Positions 27,801-40,602 of a stretch of 64,000 bases of DNA are shown one piece after another. The notes below the pieces were generated by a model, which had not been told where the DNA came from, ran no database searches, and worked only from the letters and a program-made list of their open reading frames with translations. The DNA is from Ifrita kowaldi (taxonomy: Eukaryota; Chordata; Aves; Passeriformes; Cinclosomatidae), in contig VZRS01014294.1 of NCBI GenBank assembly GCA_013398055.1, forward strand, positions 114,196 to 178,195, given 5' to 3'. Both the position numbers and the translations under genes were made by a program. Position 1 is the first letter of the stretch, and the number at the start of each line of letters is the position of its first letter.

Positions 27801-30800
27801 GAAATAGAGTTTACTGCAGTATGAAACTCATCAAATATTTACCTCCCTCAAGTGTACAATATACATGGACCTGCACAGCCTGAAAATATTTTCTCCATCA
27901 GTCTGGGCTGTTTTAGCACACATTCTCAAGCACAGTTCTCAAGTGCAGTTTTGCTGTCAGATCCCATACATGGATTTTGCACTCATGATGGATTTTGATG
28001 GTTTATATTATGTGTAATTAAAACAACATTGATAGAGTCAAGATATTAAAAGTAAAAGAAAATAAGAGAGGTAATGAGACTTATTTTAACAAAGAATAAA
28101 ACTATTGCAATCAGATACAACTACTTATGCAAAGAGATTTTTGTCATTACTGTAAGATTCCTGTCCAGAAAAACCACTGGCATATTGAATTGAAAAGTGC
28201 AGAACCCAGACAAGTAATATGGTATTATATCCAGGTAGAACTCACCAATTTTTTCTGAACCCAACCAGCTACTTCACCACTTCACACTCTGCCTCTTTCT
28301 GGATTTTCTTGTTCAAGCTCCAAGTGTTAAGGTTTATTTCTATGGAGCTGGATCAATGAGCTCTTTTGCACTAGTTCTGAATTTTATCTCATCTGCCAAG
28401 GTTGCAGAATGATGTGGAATAAATGAACACCTGCTCTTGAAAAGGAAGCTATCTGAAACACCAGGCTTTGGCAAGATCAGTATAGAACATGCATGTCACC
28501 CAGAAAATCTGTTACAATGGCCAGCTGCCAAGGCATTTGTTTTCAGCGAAGCACAGGTTAAAACTGCTGTCAATAATTTGTCTTAAGAAGATAAAGAATC
28601 CAGCCAAAGTGGTAAAAAACCCCAATAAAAAAATACATTTGAAAAAATTTTGCAAATAAAAATATTTTAATTCCTTCTTTTCCACTACTTCTAAAGAGCT
28701 AGAAATATATTGTTGATATGTTGAGCAATGATTCAGTCAAAATTGAGTCATAAGTTCATTATTCTCCTCAGGGACAAAATATTGCTCAACATACTTTGTA
28801 ACAAACTGAATTTGATGACATAAATCTGGTACAAAACCTCCCTTAAGCCCCTGGTTTTTTTGTCAAGTTAAAAAAATTGAAATAGATATGCAAAGAAGTT
28901 TTGACTATTTAATTTAATTTCTGCGTGTATGTGTTCTGATAATAAGATATACAGGAAAAGAAAAATTGAAAGAAGAAAAGTGAACTTTGTTATCAGAAAG
29001 AAATAGAGATGAAATCCAGAGACAGTAGGCTGCAATTATATTTTCTGTCTCAAAATGTTTAAATACAGAAAAGGCTTGGTACTTTTCTAAATACCACGTC
29101 TTCTCTATCAGCACCTTTCAGAAATGCAACTGTCTTGGAAGTTTGCAAAGAATATAAACTTCTGGGACCTACGTGCCATCCATAATTGTGATAGAGTCTT
29201 AAATTTTGTTTTGAACACATCAAAAATATAGTCATTGTTCTTTTCTGTCTGCAAAGGAAAGCATTAAATAAACAGTAGCTTTCTTCTAAAGATAGTATCA
29301 AATTTTTTTCTTCCTTAGTGGAACATGGAAGACTGTTAAGGATTGTCTTCTTTCCTCATGACAGCATTTGGCACATTCAAGACCAAAGCATGAGCTTGCT
29401 TAGCTGACCAATATTTTGGCCTTCAACCATTGGTCAGATACTAAAGTTTTAGCAAAATACCATCCCATTTTCTCTTTGTCTTTATGTTATCTCTGTGTAT
29501 CGGTTTGAGTACGACATTGCTTCTTACAAGATTTCAATCAATTTCTTCAACAAAACACCTGTCTTCTCAATGACTGCAAACTCAGACCATGGCAGAGTTG
29601 AATTGAGTGTAAGATGCAATATTAGCATGTAAATCTGGAACAAGACTTTTAAAGAGAACACAAACTCTTGTACAAATAATTAAGAAAGGAATACAGATAA
29701 GTACTTACTTCCATAAGTTTAGGACGGGGTTTTTTCTCCTACAAATGAAGAGGTTAACAAGAATTGCTGCTCTTGATAAAACTTGTTTGCCTTATTGATT
29801 ATTGAGTTATTTTATTTTCTTTATTTGAATGTTGAAGCCCTGAGGAGAAGCTAAAAGTGGGACTGACTCCCCAGCCAAGCAGAAAGCTCTCAGGGATGAG
29901 AGCTGGGATGCTTTACAGACTATCCTGCTCTGACCTCAAAAGATTTGATGCTTTTAAAAAACAGAGAGAGATTTATTTATATTCTTGACGAATTTGGTAA
30001 GAGAGTTTATTGATCTTAAGTAAAGGCTTCCTCTAGTCTAGTTAAATTACTATTTTCTTTTGGGCAATTAACTACACATGTCCTTCACCACAGAAGTAGA
30101 ACACTAAATTTCACAGCAACCATGTGAGATCAGCAGGGCAGATGTCGATTTTAAAGATAATGGCCTAAAGATATTTAAGGGTTTACAATTGAGCAATTAG
30201 CTCAAATTTCAACTTGTATGGATTTCTAGTTGCAGCAACCTTGTTCCTGCCTAATAAAGCTGATTTCATATTAGTCTTTACAGCACCATTTTATGAAGTT
30301 GAAGATTTGAATACCTTTTTCCTTTAATATTCTGCTTTTCCCAAAGGATTTAACAGCTTACTGCTGAAAGCAGTTCTATTGGTCATAACATGGCCTACAC
30401 AGCTGTAGCTCCTAGAACTTCATAAACTGTGACAAGCAGATTTTGTGCTAACATTTTCCTTCTTTTCATGAAATCAAAAAAAGAAACATAGTGACCCACG
30501 AAGCCGGCACAGTATATGGGTTATTTCCAGTCCTAGCTCTCTGATGACATTGAATTGTAGTGCTCTGCTTGATGAGATGAGGCAAGTATAGAAGGAGTTA
30601 CATATACTGAATTCTCCCTTCTCCCCCTTTATTCTTTTGTTTGCTTGATTTAACACAGAATGGAACAGTAGATTTGTCTGGAACTTCTATATAAAAAAGT
30701 ATACAATATTTAAGATGTGCAGATTTTAATTTCTATCATATGATATCAAATGAGAGAGAAGAGGCCTCCAAAAGCTATCTAGGCCAATTCCTACCATCAC

Positions 30801-32899
30801 AAAGAAACCACTCATGCCCAATGCCCTTATTTATATCAGCTTTCTGGTACGCTGGTCAGGAAATCCCTTGCCAATGGATATTCCATACACTTGTTTACTC
30901 ATAAGTCATTGCTACAATAAAACAAATCAAAACAAAACATAGTTTTCTCAAAATTTTTCCTACAAGTACTGCAGAATGGTATTTGAGGCACCAAAATGTT
31001 CCTTCACATGGCTGGTGCAAAATATATGAAATTATTTTGAAAAGAACCAGAAAGTGGAAAGTTCTTCTCTTTTCCATAGCTCAAGTGTCATAAATAAACA
31101 GCTTCCTGACGCCTGTTTCTTGATGTGTCAAATCTCCTTTCCTGCATCAGCCTAAAAGCAGATGAGAATTTTAAACTGAAAGAGACAAGAAAGCTCTATC
31201 TTTGCTTCCAAATGGTATACTGCTGGTTTCTGTGGGCATTAATACCAGCATTAATCTATTGTATTAAGTGAGGTAACACACATAAAAAACAGGTTGTTTT
31301 AGATCTTGTTGGTAAATTTAGTTTATTCTAATCTCCAAATTATTAATTTCTTGTCCTATCAGAACTGAGAGAGGTCCTCATAATGACCTTTGAAGTGTGT
31401 AGATCTAGTGCAAAGGAATTGTCATTACTTTAGAGTCCTAAGGTAGGCATATTCTAATAGAGGATATCAAAGGTGGTATAGCCTCTACTGCCTCCTGAAA
31501 GATCCAGGAAGTGACAAGTGACTTTAGCAGTGGCTTTTTTCATTAAAAAATCACATTAAATGCAAGGTGAGATCTGGAACCCACAATCAATTCCAGAGGA
31601 ATTTCCAGAAGGTCATAGAGTGCAGACAGTTTCACTTCTACAGTCCAAGGAGATGTTCTCATGGAAGAGTTGCTTTATTAAACTCTATCTATAGCTGCAA
31701 CCTAGAAAAAGACTTCACTACAAAGGACAACTTTTTTCAGCTGTACTCCCATTGTTACTGGGAAATCTACTGGCAGAACAATGCCAAATTGTGTTGAAAA
31801 ACCCCGAATGAAGAGAAAGCCTTAGCATCTATTTTTTAAATAGAAGGTGAAGAAACAGAATCCTTCAAGACAAAGGAAAAGCATGGGCTGGGTTTTTGGA
31901 GTTGGTAATATACACAAGTGAGGAATTTACTGAAATCTCTAGGAAGTTCAGAACTGTCAAAAACCACAACAGAACATAAAGATTATGGATTTGTACATGC
32001 TGATTTGCACTTCAGGGTATTAAAAAATGTTCTTTAGCAGGAAGAATACATGATAGAAGTTATCATACATAAATTTCTTGAAGCTGAAGACTTCAGGCTT
32101 CACTCTGTAAAATTTAATAAACCACAATGCTACCTGCTCTACAAAAAATCCACAGCAGGACTTAAGAAAACAGCCCCTGAACAATTAGAAAAACCTCTAC
32201 ATAATTCTTCAGCAACACTAATATTTTGGACTAGTATAGTCTGAAGATTTTGAAACTTTTTTTTGCTCCAAAAACCATCCAGTTAGTTTCAAACTCCTTC
32301 ATTTATTGCCATATTCATTTATTCATGAACTCACATCATACAGATAGGAGTTGCAACAGCCAATTTTGCTTGAATCTTTTTATATCCATTAAACACCTGA
32401 TGAAGGCCAAAATGTCCCTTCCATTAATTGAAAACCATAACTATGGGGAAGAACCCCATATTTAATACTTATGGTGCAAGGACATTTTCTTCTAGGAATT
32501 TTCAGGCTGAAAAGAAACCTCAGAGTAAAAACAGAATTAAACTGTCTCCAAATACTGAGGAAGATAGTCCAATGAAAACGATATACTACTTGATGCCAGT
32601 TGCTTCAGCTTCATTCACATCATCAGACCTTCATGTATTTCTCATCATTGTACTTATGCAACAAGTCTTTTTTTAATGGAAATGCAGCTTTAAAAAAAGC
32701 TTCAGAGAATATCAGGTAACAATCCCAAAGACTGCCAACACTACAAGTTTCCCTGATTATGTTTCTGGCCTGCTTGAGCCTTTCTGACATGTGGCATACT
32801 ATGCAACAACATCTGTAGTTCAAAATAAAACAAAACCCCTTACACCAAAATAAATCTACCAGAGTTTACAAATGTTTTTCTTCATTAGGGACCAATACA

Positions 32900-32993
32900 A
32901 ATTGCATTTGGGGAAATGGTTTAGGGGAGATTATAGTGGTGCTAGGTTGATGGACTATGAAGACGTTTTTCAACCTTGATGGTTCTGTGAACC
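32900..32993 (+). mobile_element. CR1-like LINE 3'-end remnant (about 95 bp)
   Basis: The segment reads GGAAATGGTTTAGGGGAGA, then GGTGCTAGGTTGATGG, and ends TTCAACCTTGATGGTTCTGT. This matches the order of words at the 3' end of avian CR1 copies (ATGGTTTAG, GTTGATGG, CCAACCTT-ATG-TTCTGTGA). A few bases are missing in the middle. It is a heavily 5'-truncated, non-coding fragment, antisense to GPM6A. Confidence 0.65.
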
Positions 32994-33988
32994 TGTGTTT
33001 CTGTTTAATGGTGGCAATGAGGAAGAACAAACTTGTAATCAGCAAACCTAGGGATTACTTTGGGCTTTATTTTGCATTCAGAAATTTGTCTAGTAATGGT
33101 AGTTGGTTTATTGTCCTACATAAACAGATGTGAACCATCATAATGCTCACAGAAATTACTCATGGTCATATTCATTTAACTTCAATTATCAAACGGCAAA
33201 TTATGATGTAAACCAAGAAAATACAGAATGTGTTTTATATCTAGTATTAATGAAGAGAAAGAAACATCAGAAGCACATTTCTGTACTATACTGATTTAGC
33301 AATTAGTTTAGTAAATAGAAATTCCATGTAAAAGATATGTAAGATATTTAGTTGTATCAATAAATTTGGAACAAAGCATAAGTTAAACATCAGTCTGTCA
33401 GTCAGTGAACACCAGCACAGGCATAACTTGGACAAATTCTATATAATTTTTGAAATAAATAAACGTTAACTCTTTTTTTAAATGTTTATTTATTCAAATA
33501 GATCCTCCTCCAATGCTTGTTACATAAAAATTCAGGACTAGCAGTTAATATCATTTATCTAGAATTTCTGAATGACTAAATCCATAGACAAGCTGCAACT
33601 AGCACAGCTTTGTGCCTGAAATCATTTGGCTGGGTTCACTTCAGCTGTCACTGGGGATATGGCCAGAATACAAATTCTCTTTAACATAAACTGCTTGTAT
33701 GAGCTTTTCCTATAAGACATTCCTTCATTCCCTTTATTGAAATTTAGAATTCAGGATGTGTAGTAGTACAGTGGTGTAAAAAAAAAAGGCACTTATGAAT
33801 AAATAGGAGACTTCCAATGAAATACTGACTGCCAAAAATACTGGCAAACAAATTATACACTCACTTGATGTCAGTGGGTTCTTCTGTATATTTCTCTGGA
33901 CATCAGAGATCTTTCGAATCCACTAAAGTATCTGTAAAGGCACTTTATAAATGCACATTGTAAAACACAAAAGCATGTGCAGTTATAA

Positions 33989-34108
33989 AAGTCACAAAGG
34001 ATCGCTGTACCATATAAAGACTGTCTGAGATAAATGAAGATAGATTNGAAGTCACAAAGGATTGCTGTACCATATTAACACTGTGTCTGAGATAAATGAA
34101 GATAGATT
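33989..34108 (+). repeat. Imperfect tandem duplication (58 + 60 bp) with a single N between the copies
   Basis: Copy one (33989-34046) and copy two (34049-34108) both start AAGTCACAAAGGAT and end GATAAATGAAGATAGATT. They differ at a few bases in the middle, including a 2-bp length difference (GACTGTCTG against CACTGTGTCTG). A single ambiguous base at 34047 lies at the junction. It may be a real old tandem duplication with an uncertain base, or an unmerged overlap of two contig ends carrying different alleles or errors. Confidence 0.85.
34047..34047. other. Ambiguous base (N) at a repeat junction
   Basis: A single N exactly at the junction between two near-identical copies of about 59 bp. It marks an unresolved call or a minimal-length scaffold join. 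Confidence 0.95.
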
Positions 34109-37100
34109 CTAAGTCAATGAAAACTATTAAAATACAGTGTTCCACTAAATTTTCTATTTATCACATAATAAGAAAAGAGAAATACCAACATTTTAATTAC
34201 AAGCACTTTTTTGTATTTATAAGAAACTATAATATAAAAAATAAATTTCAAGCATTTTGATTATCCTCACAAAATATGTAAAATTTTCCTTGCTTCATCA
34301 ACTCTGGCTTAACACAGTGAAAGAGAAAAAAAATTGGAATTATAGTTTGATAATAATGTGAACTATCTCAGCTGTACTTTCCAGGCCAGAGGTATGTGAA
34401 TGTTTGTATTTCTTCCCTAAAGTGCTTCAAGAATTTCAAGATAAGACAGTAACACAACATGTTATCACTGAGAGTATTGATGGGAGTTAATTTCCGCATT
34501 GTCCAACAACGAAGGCAAAAATGTTCTTAATCTTTCATATGCAGTTATTGAAAGTCTGTTATCATCACCTACCTTTAAAACACTACTACACCTTTAGGGT
34601 GAAGCTCAAATGAACTTTGGAGAGTCTTGTCCCTTCTACTGACCCCACTTATAACTGCACTCTAGGGAAAGACAGAGGTGCAGCAAACAGCACGGGACTG
34701 GGTCAGTCTGCAGGATATCCAACTGCAGATATTTTAGGAGTATCAGCACCTGTCATAAAAAAAAAAAATCTTCCATCTTAAACTGAGAACACTATACTAA
34801 CAGGTGGCAGATAATTGGGTGCATGCGTGTAGGAGGACTGAATGTCAAAAACTCAGGGCTTGAACTTTCAAACTGAAGTTTTCTATTTGCAGCCACAAGT
34901 GCAGTCTGATTGTAAATCTTTCTAACCTCTGGTATAAAAGTGGCCCGTCCAAAATATTACAATTTTTAGAAACATAAGACAAAAACACAAATTAGAATGC
35001 TGATCACATACTGTGCTTAAATTGGGAAGCCTGAGGCCTTGGGGTTGTGGAAAGAAAAGGAGGACAGAAAAAAGAGGACCTGGAGAGAAGCTGGTAAAGC
35101 TCTTGGCTGGAGGAAAGATGCTGGAAGTGAGAGAAGATCCAGGACATCAGGTAGCTGAATGGAGACAATTGCTATGGTCACCCAGGGTCCTTGGCTAACA
35201 ATGCCCAAAATGAGTAAGTACAAGCAGCACAGGAACAGTACAACTTCGTGCCCAACCCTCCTGGAACAACAGTAATCTCTGTGCAAGGGAAGTGTGATTT
35301 AGCGAACATACCCCTGTTGAGGATCTCTGTTGATGAGAGACGAATGGGACAATATGAGTGAGATAAACAGGCAGAGGAAAATCTGGTCTAGTCAGTTCTT
35401 AAAAAAATCAGCTATAGGTTATTTATAGCATCTCACTTGCGCAAGCACTTAAAACTTAGGCATCATATATATTTTAAAATTATGGTATCAGTACCATATC
35501 TGCATATCACTTTCAGGTAAAATCCAAGTTTCTTTTTTAAATTGAGCAATTTCAACCATGCAAAGCATATACTCTGATGTGAAATACAAATGGACATAAC
35601 CAGAATTTTTAAATGATGGAGAAAAAAACCACCTAATATTTTTCTGCCTCACAAAATAGAGAATACTACCAAAGTATCGCATATTGCAGTATGTGAACCA
35701 TTTTCTACTTACCAGTTTTTCCTCTATGTACACATTTCAACATGAAAGAAGGTAGCAACAACAGAACTTTGGGGAAAATTTCAGTTCTGAGTCTTATCGT
35801 GATTCTGCTCAAGTACAATGATTGTTGGTCTGCCCTCCTGCTCCTGATTTGCAGATTTTCACAGCTGTAGGATCTTATAAGTGCATAGGAATCTGCAGCC
35901 TATTGCAAGAATACATTGAGAGCCTTCTGGAAAGAACTGGCACAGGGTTTCTGAGACCATGGTTAAAAAAGATATTTTTATTTCCAGTGTTTCTGGCTAC
36001 TTGGAGAGTAGGACTGTCCACTTTCTGCTACAACAATCAAGTCATTGCTTCCAAGCCTATCAATTATGGGAATTCAAAAAATCTCTGCCTAAATGACTCA
36101 TGCTTCTGCACAATCTTCAGGGAGTTACATCTGCATCTCAGATCTCCACTTTCTCACACTGCTGCATCCCTGCAGACACTCCAAAAAATCTCCAAATAGA
36201 AGTAAGAGAGGAACTCCTACTAATTTATTTCCTTTGGGGAATATTTTAACTGGATGAGCCTGGTGACAAAAGGTGTACCAGCTAAGAGCCCTGTTAGATA
36301 CCAGTCTGTTCATTTCACCATTTATTCTGATCAGTTGCCATGCCCTCACTCCACTCAAACATGAGCAAATTTAACAGGGAGGCATGACCACAGACCCATC
36401 AGGTGTTGTGACAGGTGTTGCTCAGCTCCATGTGCAAAAGACTATCCGCCCACCTGTAGATGCTTGCATAATTAGGCCTTGTGTTCCTTCAAAACAAAGA
36501 GTTCCTTGAAAAACTTAACAAATATTGCATCCAAAACCACTGAGAGAAAAAAAAGTATTGCTCAAATACATAATTTAAGAACAAAGACAAAAGATTATTT
36601 TTAAATACAGTTCCAAAATTGCAACATGGATAATACCATATAAGCTTTCAGTCATAAGAATCTCATTTAAGTCCTGAAAGAGGCTTCATTTTCCTTGCAT
36701 ATCACAATTTGTGAAACCCAGGTTATATTGAATTTGTAATATAATTTGAGTGACCCTTTTACTGCAATTAAAGGAACTTTCTCATAGCTTTTAGAGATAA
36801 GATTAATTATATTTTCAAGGTCAGATATTCCAGAAAGGCAACTATTTTGTCCTTAAGTCTTCCCTGATGGTGTCTCTGCATGAGAGGTGTATGGCAGCTA
36901 AGGGAGGGTGTTGATACATCCAGAAGAAATCACACTGTGCTGTGACTCCATGCTCTTGACAGATGATCACCGCATAATTTAGAGAGCCAACAGTGATGCA
37001 TCATGTGGTTAGAATAAACTGGAAATTCATTCTGCCATCCATAAAGCTTATATAAATGCAAATTACCTTTTGGTAATTTGGGTTGTTTGTTTTTTTCCTG

Positions 37101-40100
37101 GACAATCACCTGAATCCATTAGCAGTCTGCAGTAGCATTTTAGCATAACAAAATTTTAAGCTATTGGTATACACCACTTAGGTCAAATCCACCTCATGTT
37201 TCCTGCAGCACCCATACATAGCTAACTTGAACCTCTGTTTGTACCTATCAAGTTACTTCATGACAAATTATTGGAATCAGATGGAAATTCAGTTCATCTC
37301 TAAGGCTTGCAGTATGTCACACACAAAACATTAGCGGAGTGTCAGGAATATATGGGCATGTTTGACTCTCACATTCAGTAATCAGTCTCTCTCAAACACT
37401 AATTGTTTTCTATAAACCACCAAGAAAATTTACAACAGAAGGAAAAAACAAAAAGGACAAATATTCATAAAGTATCTCATAAGCTTTGTAGAATTACAAG
37501 ATAAGCAAGAAAGGCAGACCCATTGCTGGGTATCAATTATAAATATTAGTTTAGTTTTCATTTCCCTGACTACTATGTAACCCAGAAAACAACAACAGCA
37601 GAGATTTGTGGCAATTTATTTCTACTACCTAAGCTTCTTCTGCTGACACTTTTAATCAGTACAATTAGCAATCTATCACGCACACAAAATGAATACTTCT
37701 TTACCTATCTGGGGGGCTATAATTAGTCTTGTAAAAGTGATGCAATTACCATTGTTTTTTTAAACTGAGCGCCACTACTGACATATGTATATGCTTAAAA
37801 AGACTCACACCAAAAATTCTTCCAGAATGTAAAATGCATACCAGAAAGGAAGTTACCAAAACTACATGTCTATTCTGTACCACCAGCTGACCAGGAAGAT
37901 AAGCTTCTGTGACACTGGTAAATTTGGTCCATTAAGGGAGGAAAGAGATAATATATACATGAGTAGTGGTATAAAGACCATCAGCAGGATGTCTCACTGA
38001 GTACTAATGATCTTTCCAAATGAATATTAATGTGTTTAATCCACCACATGTCATCTTGTATTACATGTCCCACATTTTACAATTATTATTTTATTAATAT
38101 TAACATTAAAAATTTATGTGTTCATATTATCCATCTGTGCCTAAAGCCAAAATCTTACCTACCACACAATGTAATGTACAGCCATGTGCTCAAGCACCAG
38201 GATTTTCTCCTATTCAGCAAGTCCATGGACGAATGATTTTGGGCACCCAGCCAGCTATGCACAGCATTCACACATGACTTATGTGCCCACAGCAATCTAA
38301 AGACTGCTGGTTCTTTGTGGGGACATACCAAAACAGGGAGGGTAAACAACACAGAAAAATATGTATGAGGGACTTCCAAAATTCCCTGCTATGACAATGC
38401 TATTGGCAGTGAGATTTTCACCAAATGTGGGTGGGTTTCACCAAAGGAAGAATCCCGAGAAAGTCATTCAAACTTGTTGTCATGCCAAACGACAATTTTC
38501 TCCCACTGAATGAAACAAATGAAGGAATTTCAGGAAAAAAGATTAAACCTGAGAAAACCTGAAAGAATGGACACACAATAAAATATGAACATGAATGAAA
38601 AGGCATGAAAAAATGCTGAAATTATCACTATCATTTGCTCAAGAAGGAAACTAAGACAGATGAAGAAAAAAGAGAAAGAGCTTTATCATGATACAGCTAC
38701 ATTAATATCCAACAGTATATTTTGTTACCATATTTTACCTAAGCACCTTATAATTTGGAACCATACTGCCCATTTTAAGTGTTATAAATAATAGTGCATA
38801 ATTGCATTTTTCATCAATTTAGTTCAAGTAAAATATTATTTCAGAGAATGGATAACAGTAAAGAATTTGTCACAAAAACAGCATGGAGAGTTTGCAGTTT
38901 TTAAGGCCTTGGGAGCCCTTAACAATATCCCAAACATTGTATCGAGCAGGTAACCAAGTGGGACCTCACTGGCGCTGCACAGGCCAGAAAAAAGCTGATA
39001 CATCAGGGGTCAGGAAAAGCAAAAGTGACTTGAGTAAGGTTTGGGACACTCTGGAACTCCATAAATATTGGATATCTCTTTCACTCGGAGTGTTATGGGA
39101 ACAGAATACAGGTAGTGAAGCAGTAAGGTGTCCGCAAACTATTGCAGGGAGTTAAACCACATAGGGTGACCACAACTATTAGAGAACATATGCTTCATCT
39201 TCTGGAAGTCTGCACGTCCTATTCAGATTGAGAGACAGAGCATTATGAATTAATTAAAAAGCCATCAACAACAAGAAGACTAACGTTTTGGAAAGAAATT
39301 TTATTTCTACAGCACCTTCCCCTTTTCAGTTTCTACTGGTTTCCAGTGATTTAGAACTGAAAAGTGAATACTTGCATATAAAGAGGAGTCATGACAATTT
39401 CTCACCTTCATGACAAACAAACAAATAAAACCCACCATATGAAGGTATCACACATAATGAAAAGCTATGATCCTGAACTCTTGCATGGCATCAAACTTTT
39501 ATAGCCACTTGTCCAAACAACATCTCAGGAACTAAGCTGTAAAAATGAAAACTATTCTCTGCCACAACAAAACCAAGAAAGCAAATATTTTGCCTCACAT
39601 GTGAAAGTATTTTTTCTTTCTTTTTTTTAAACTCTTATGAACTATCATTCCTGTGGGAGTTAGTGGAGAAAAGAGGGAAAGAGGAAATCCGAGGCTTACT
39701 TTTGTTAAAATTTCTAAAACAAAAATATAATTTAAAAAATTAACTGATGTAAATCTTAGGATTTGGGACTCAGTTCTTCTTAAAAAAAACCCCAATCAAC
39801 CAAACAAAAAAATCACTCCTCTTACCTACCTTTCCTAATATTGGTTCTATTTTCTCTTTATCTTGTTATACTGTTCCACAAGCTTTTCATAAATCCTCTA
39901 ACCTTTTTACGAAAATGAATTTATTTTCCATTTATGCTTTCCTTATTGTCTTCCTTTCCAGTTTAACTAATGCTGACACATTACTTCATTGCTTTCCTTT
40001 TCTTTTGGGAACTATGTTTTTTTCTCAGCTTTACATCTTTAACTGTATCATGAAGGCACACAGCTTTTTTCCTGTTTCTTTCTCTCTGTTCACTTGGAGA

Positions 40101-40580
40101 CGTGATCAGTCATGCCTTAACCAGTGTGCTTTTTAAGACTGTTCAGCTTCCATTTTGGCAGAATTTTCTTACTCATTTTTCACATACTAACTAAATTTCT
40201 CAATGCATTTCAAATTTGCTTTCCCAAATTCCAAGATTCCTGTGTAGGTCTATGTGGTCTGAGCTATTTCTTCTAGGCTGAAGACAAGAAGGCTGCTAAC
40301 CATGACATTAAATGCCCTAATTTCATACAGTTTCAGTTAACTCATAACAGATTATTATCTTTTAATTTTCAATAACCTTTCTGCCATTTACATTTTTTTG
40401 GAATCAAATTTTCCTGTGGCATTTAAACCTCCCAAAGTATTGTACCTTATGAAAACAAATGCTCAGTCATGCTGCAGCTACTCAATCATACTACATAAAA
40501 ACATCATATAAACAAATCAATTTGTGTAAATATATTTTGAGAAAAATAGCCATTAAGTAAGTATGCAAATAAAGGAAAGC

Positions 40581-40602
40581 ATTATATATATATGTATATA
40601 AT
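40581..40602. repeat. Short (TA)n repeat
   Basis: ATTATATATATATGTATATA and a final AT, interrupted by one G. A simple dinucleotide repeat. Confidence 0.8.

Larger units (their letters stand above)
5999..32899 (-). other. GPM6A upstream intron, proximal 27 kb, transposon-poor
   Basis: This is a long AT-rich stretch with no recognisable exon on either strand and no repeat I can assign to CR1 with confidence. Open frames are 60-170 codons, low-complexity or hydrophobic, and often overlap on opposite strands, as expected by chance. It holds simple repeats (7475-7560, 20282-20325, 24821-24834) and homopolymer runs. I did not see the short exon encoding the MEEN...-type N-terminus of M6-a. Confidence 0.7.

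Noticed and set aside
30765..30890. Possible very old CR1 fragment (GAGGCCTCCAAAAGCTATCT, then CTAGGCCAATTCCTACC)
   Set aside because: The resemblance to older CR1 3' ends is limited to a few short words and does not extend, so it is not annotated.
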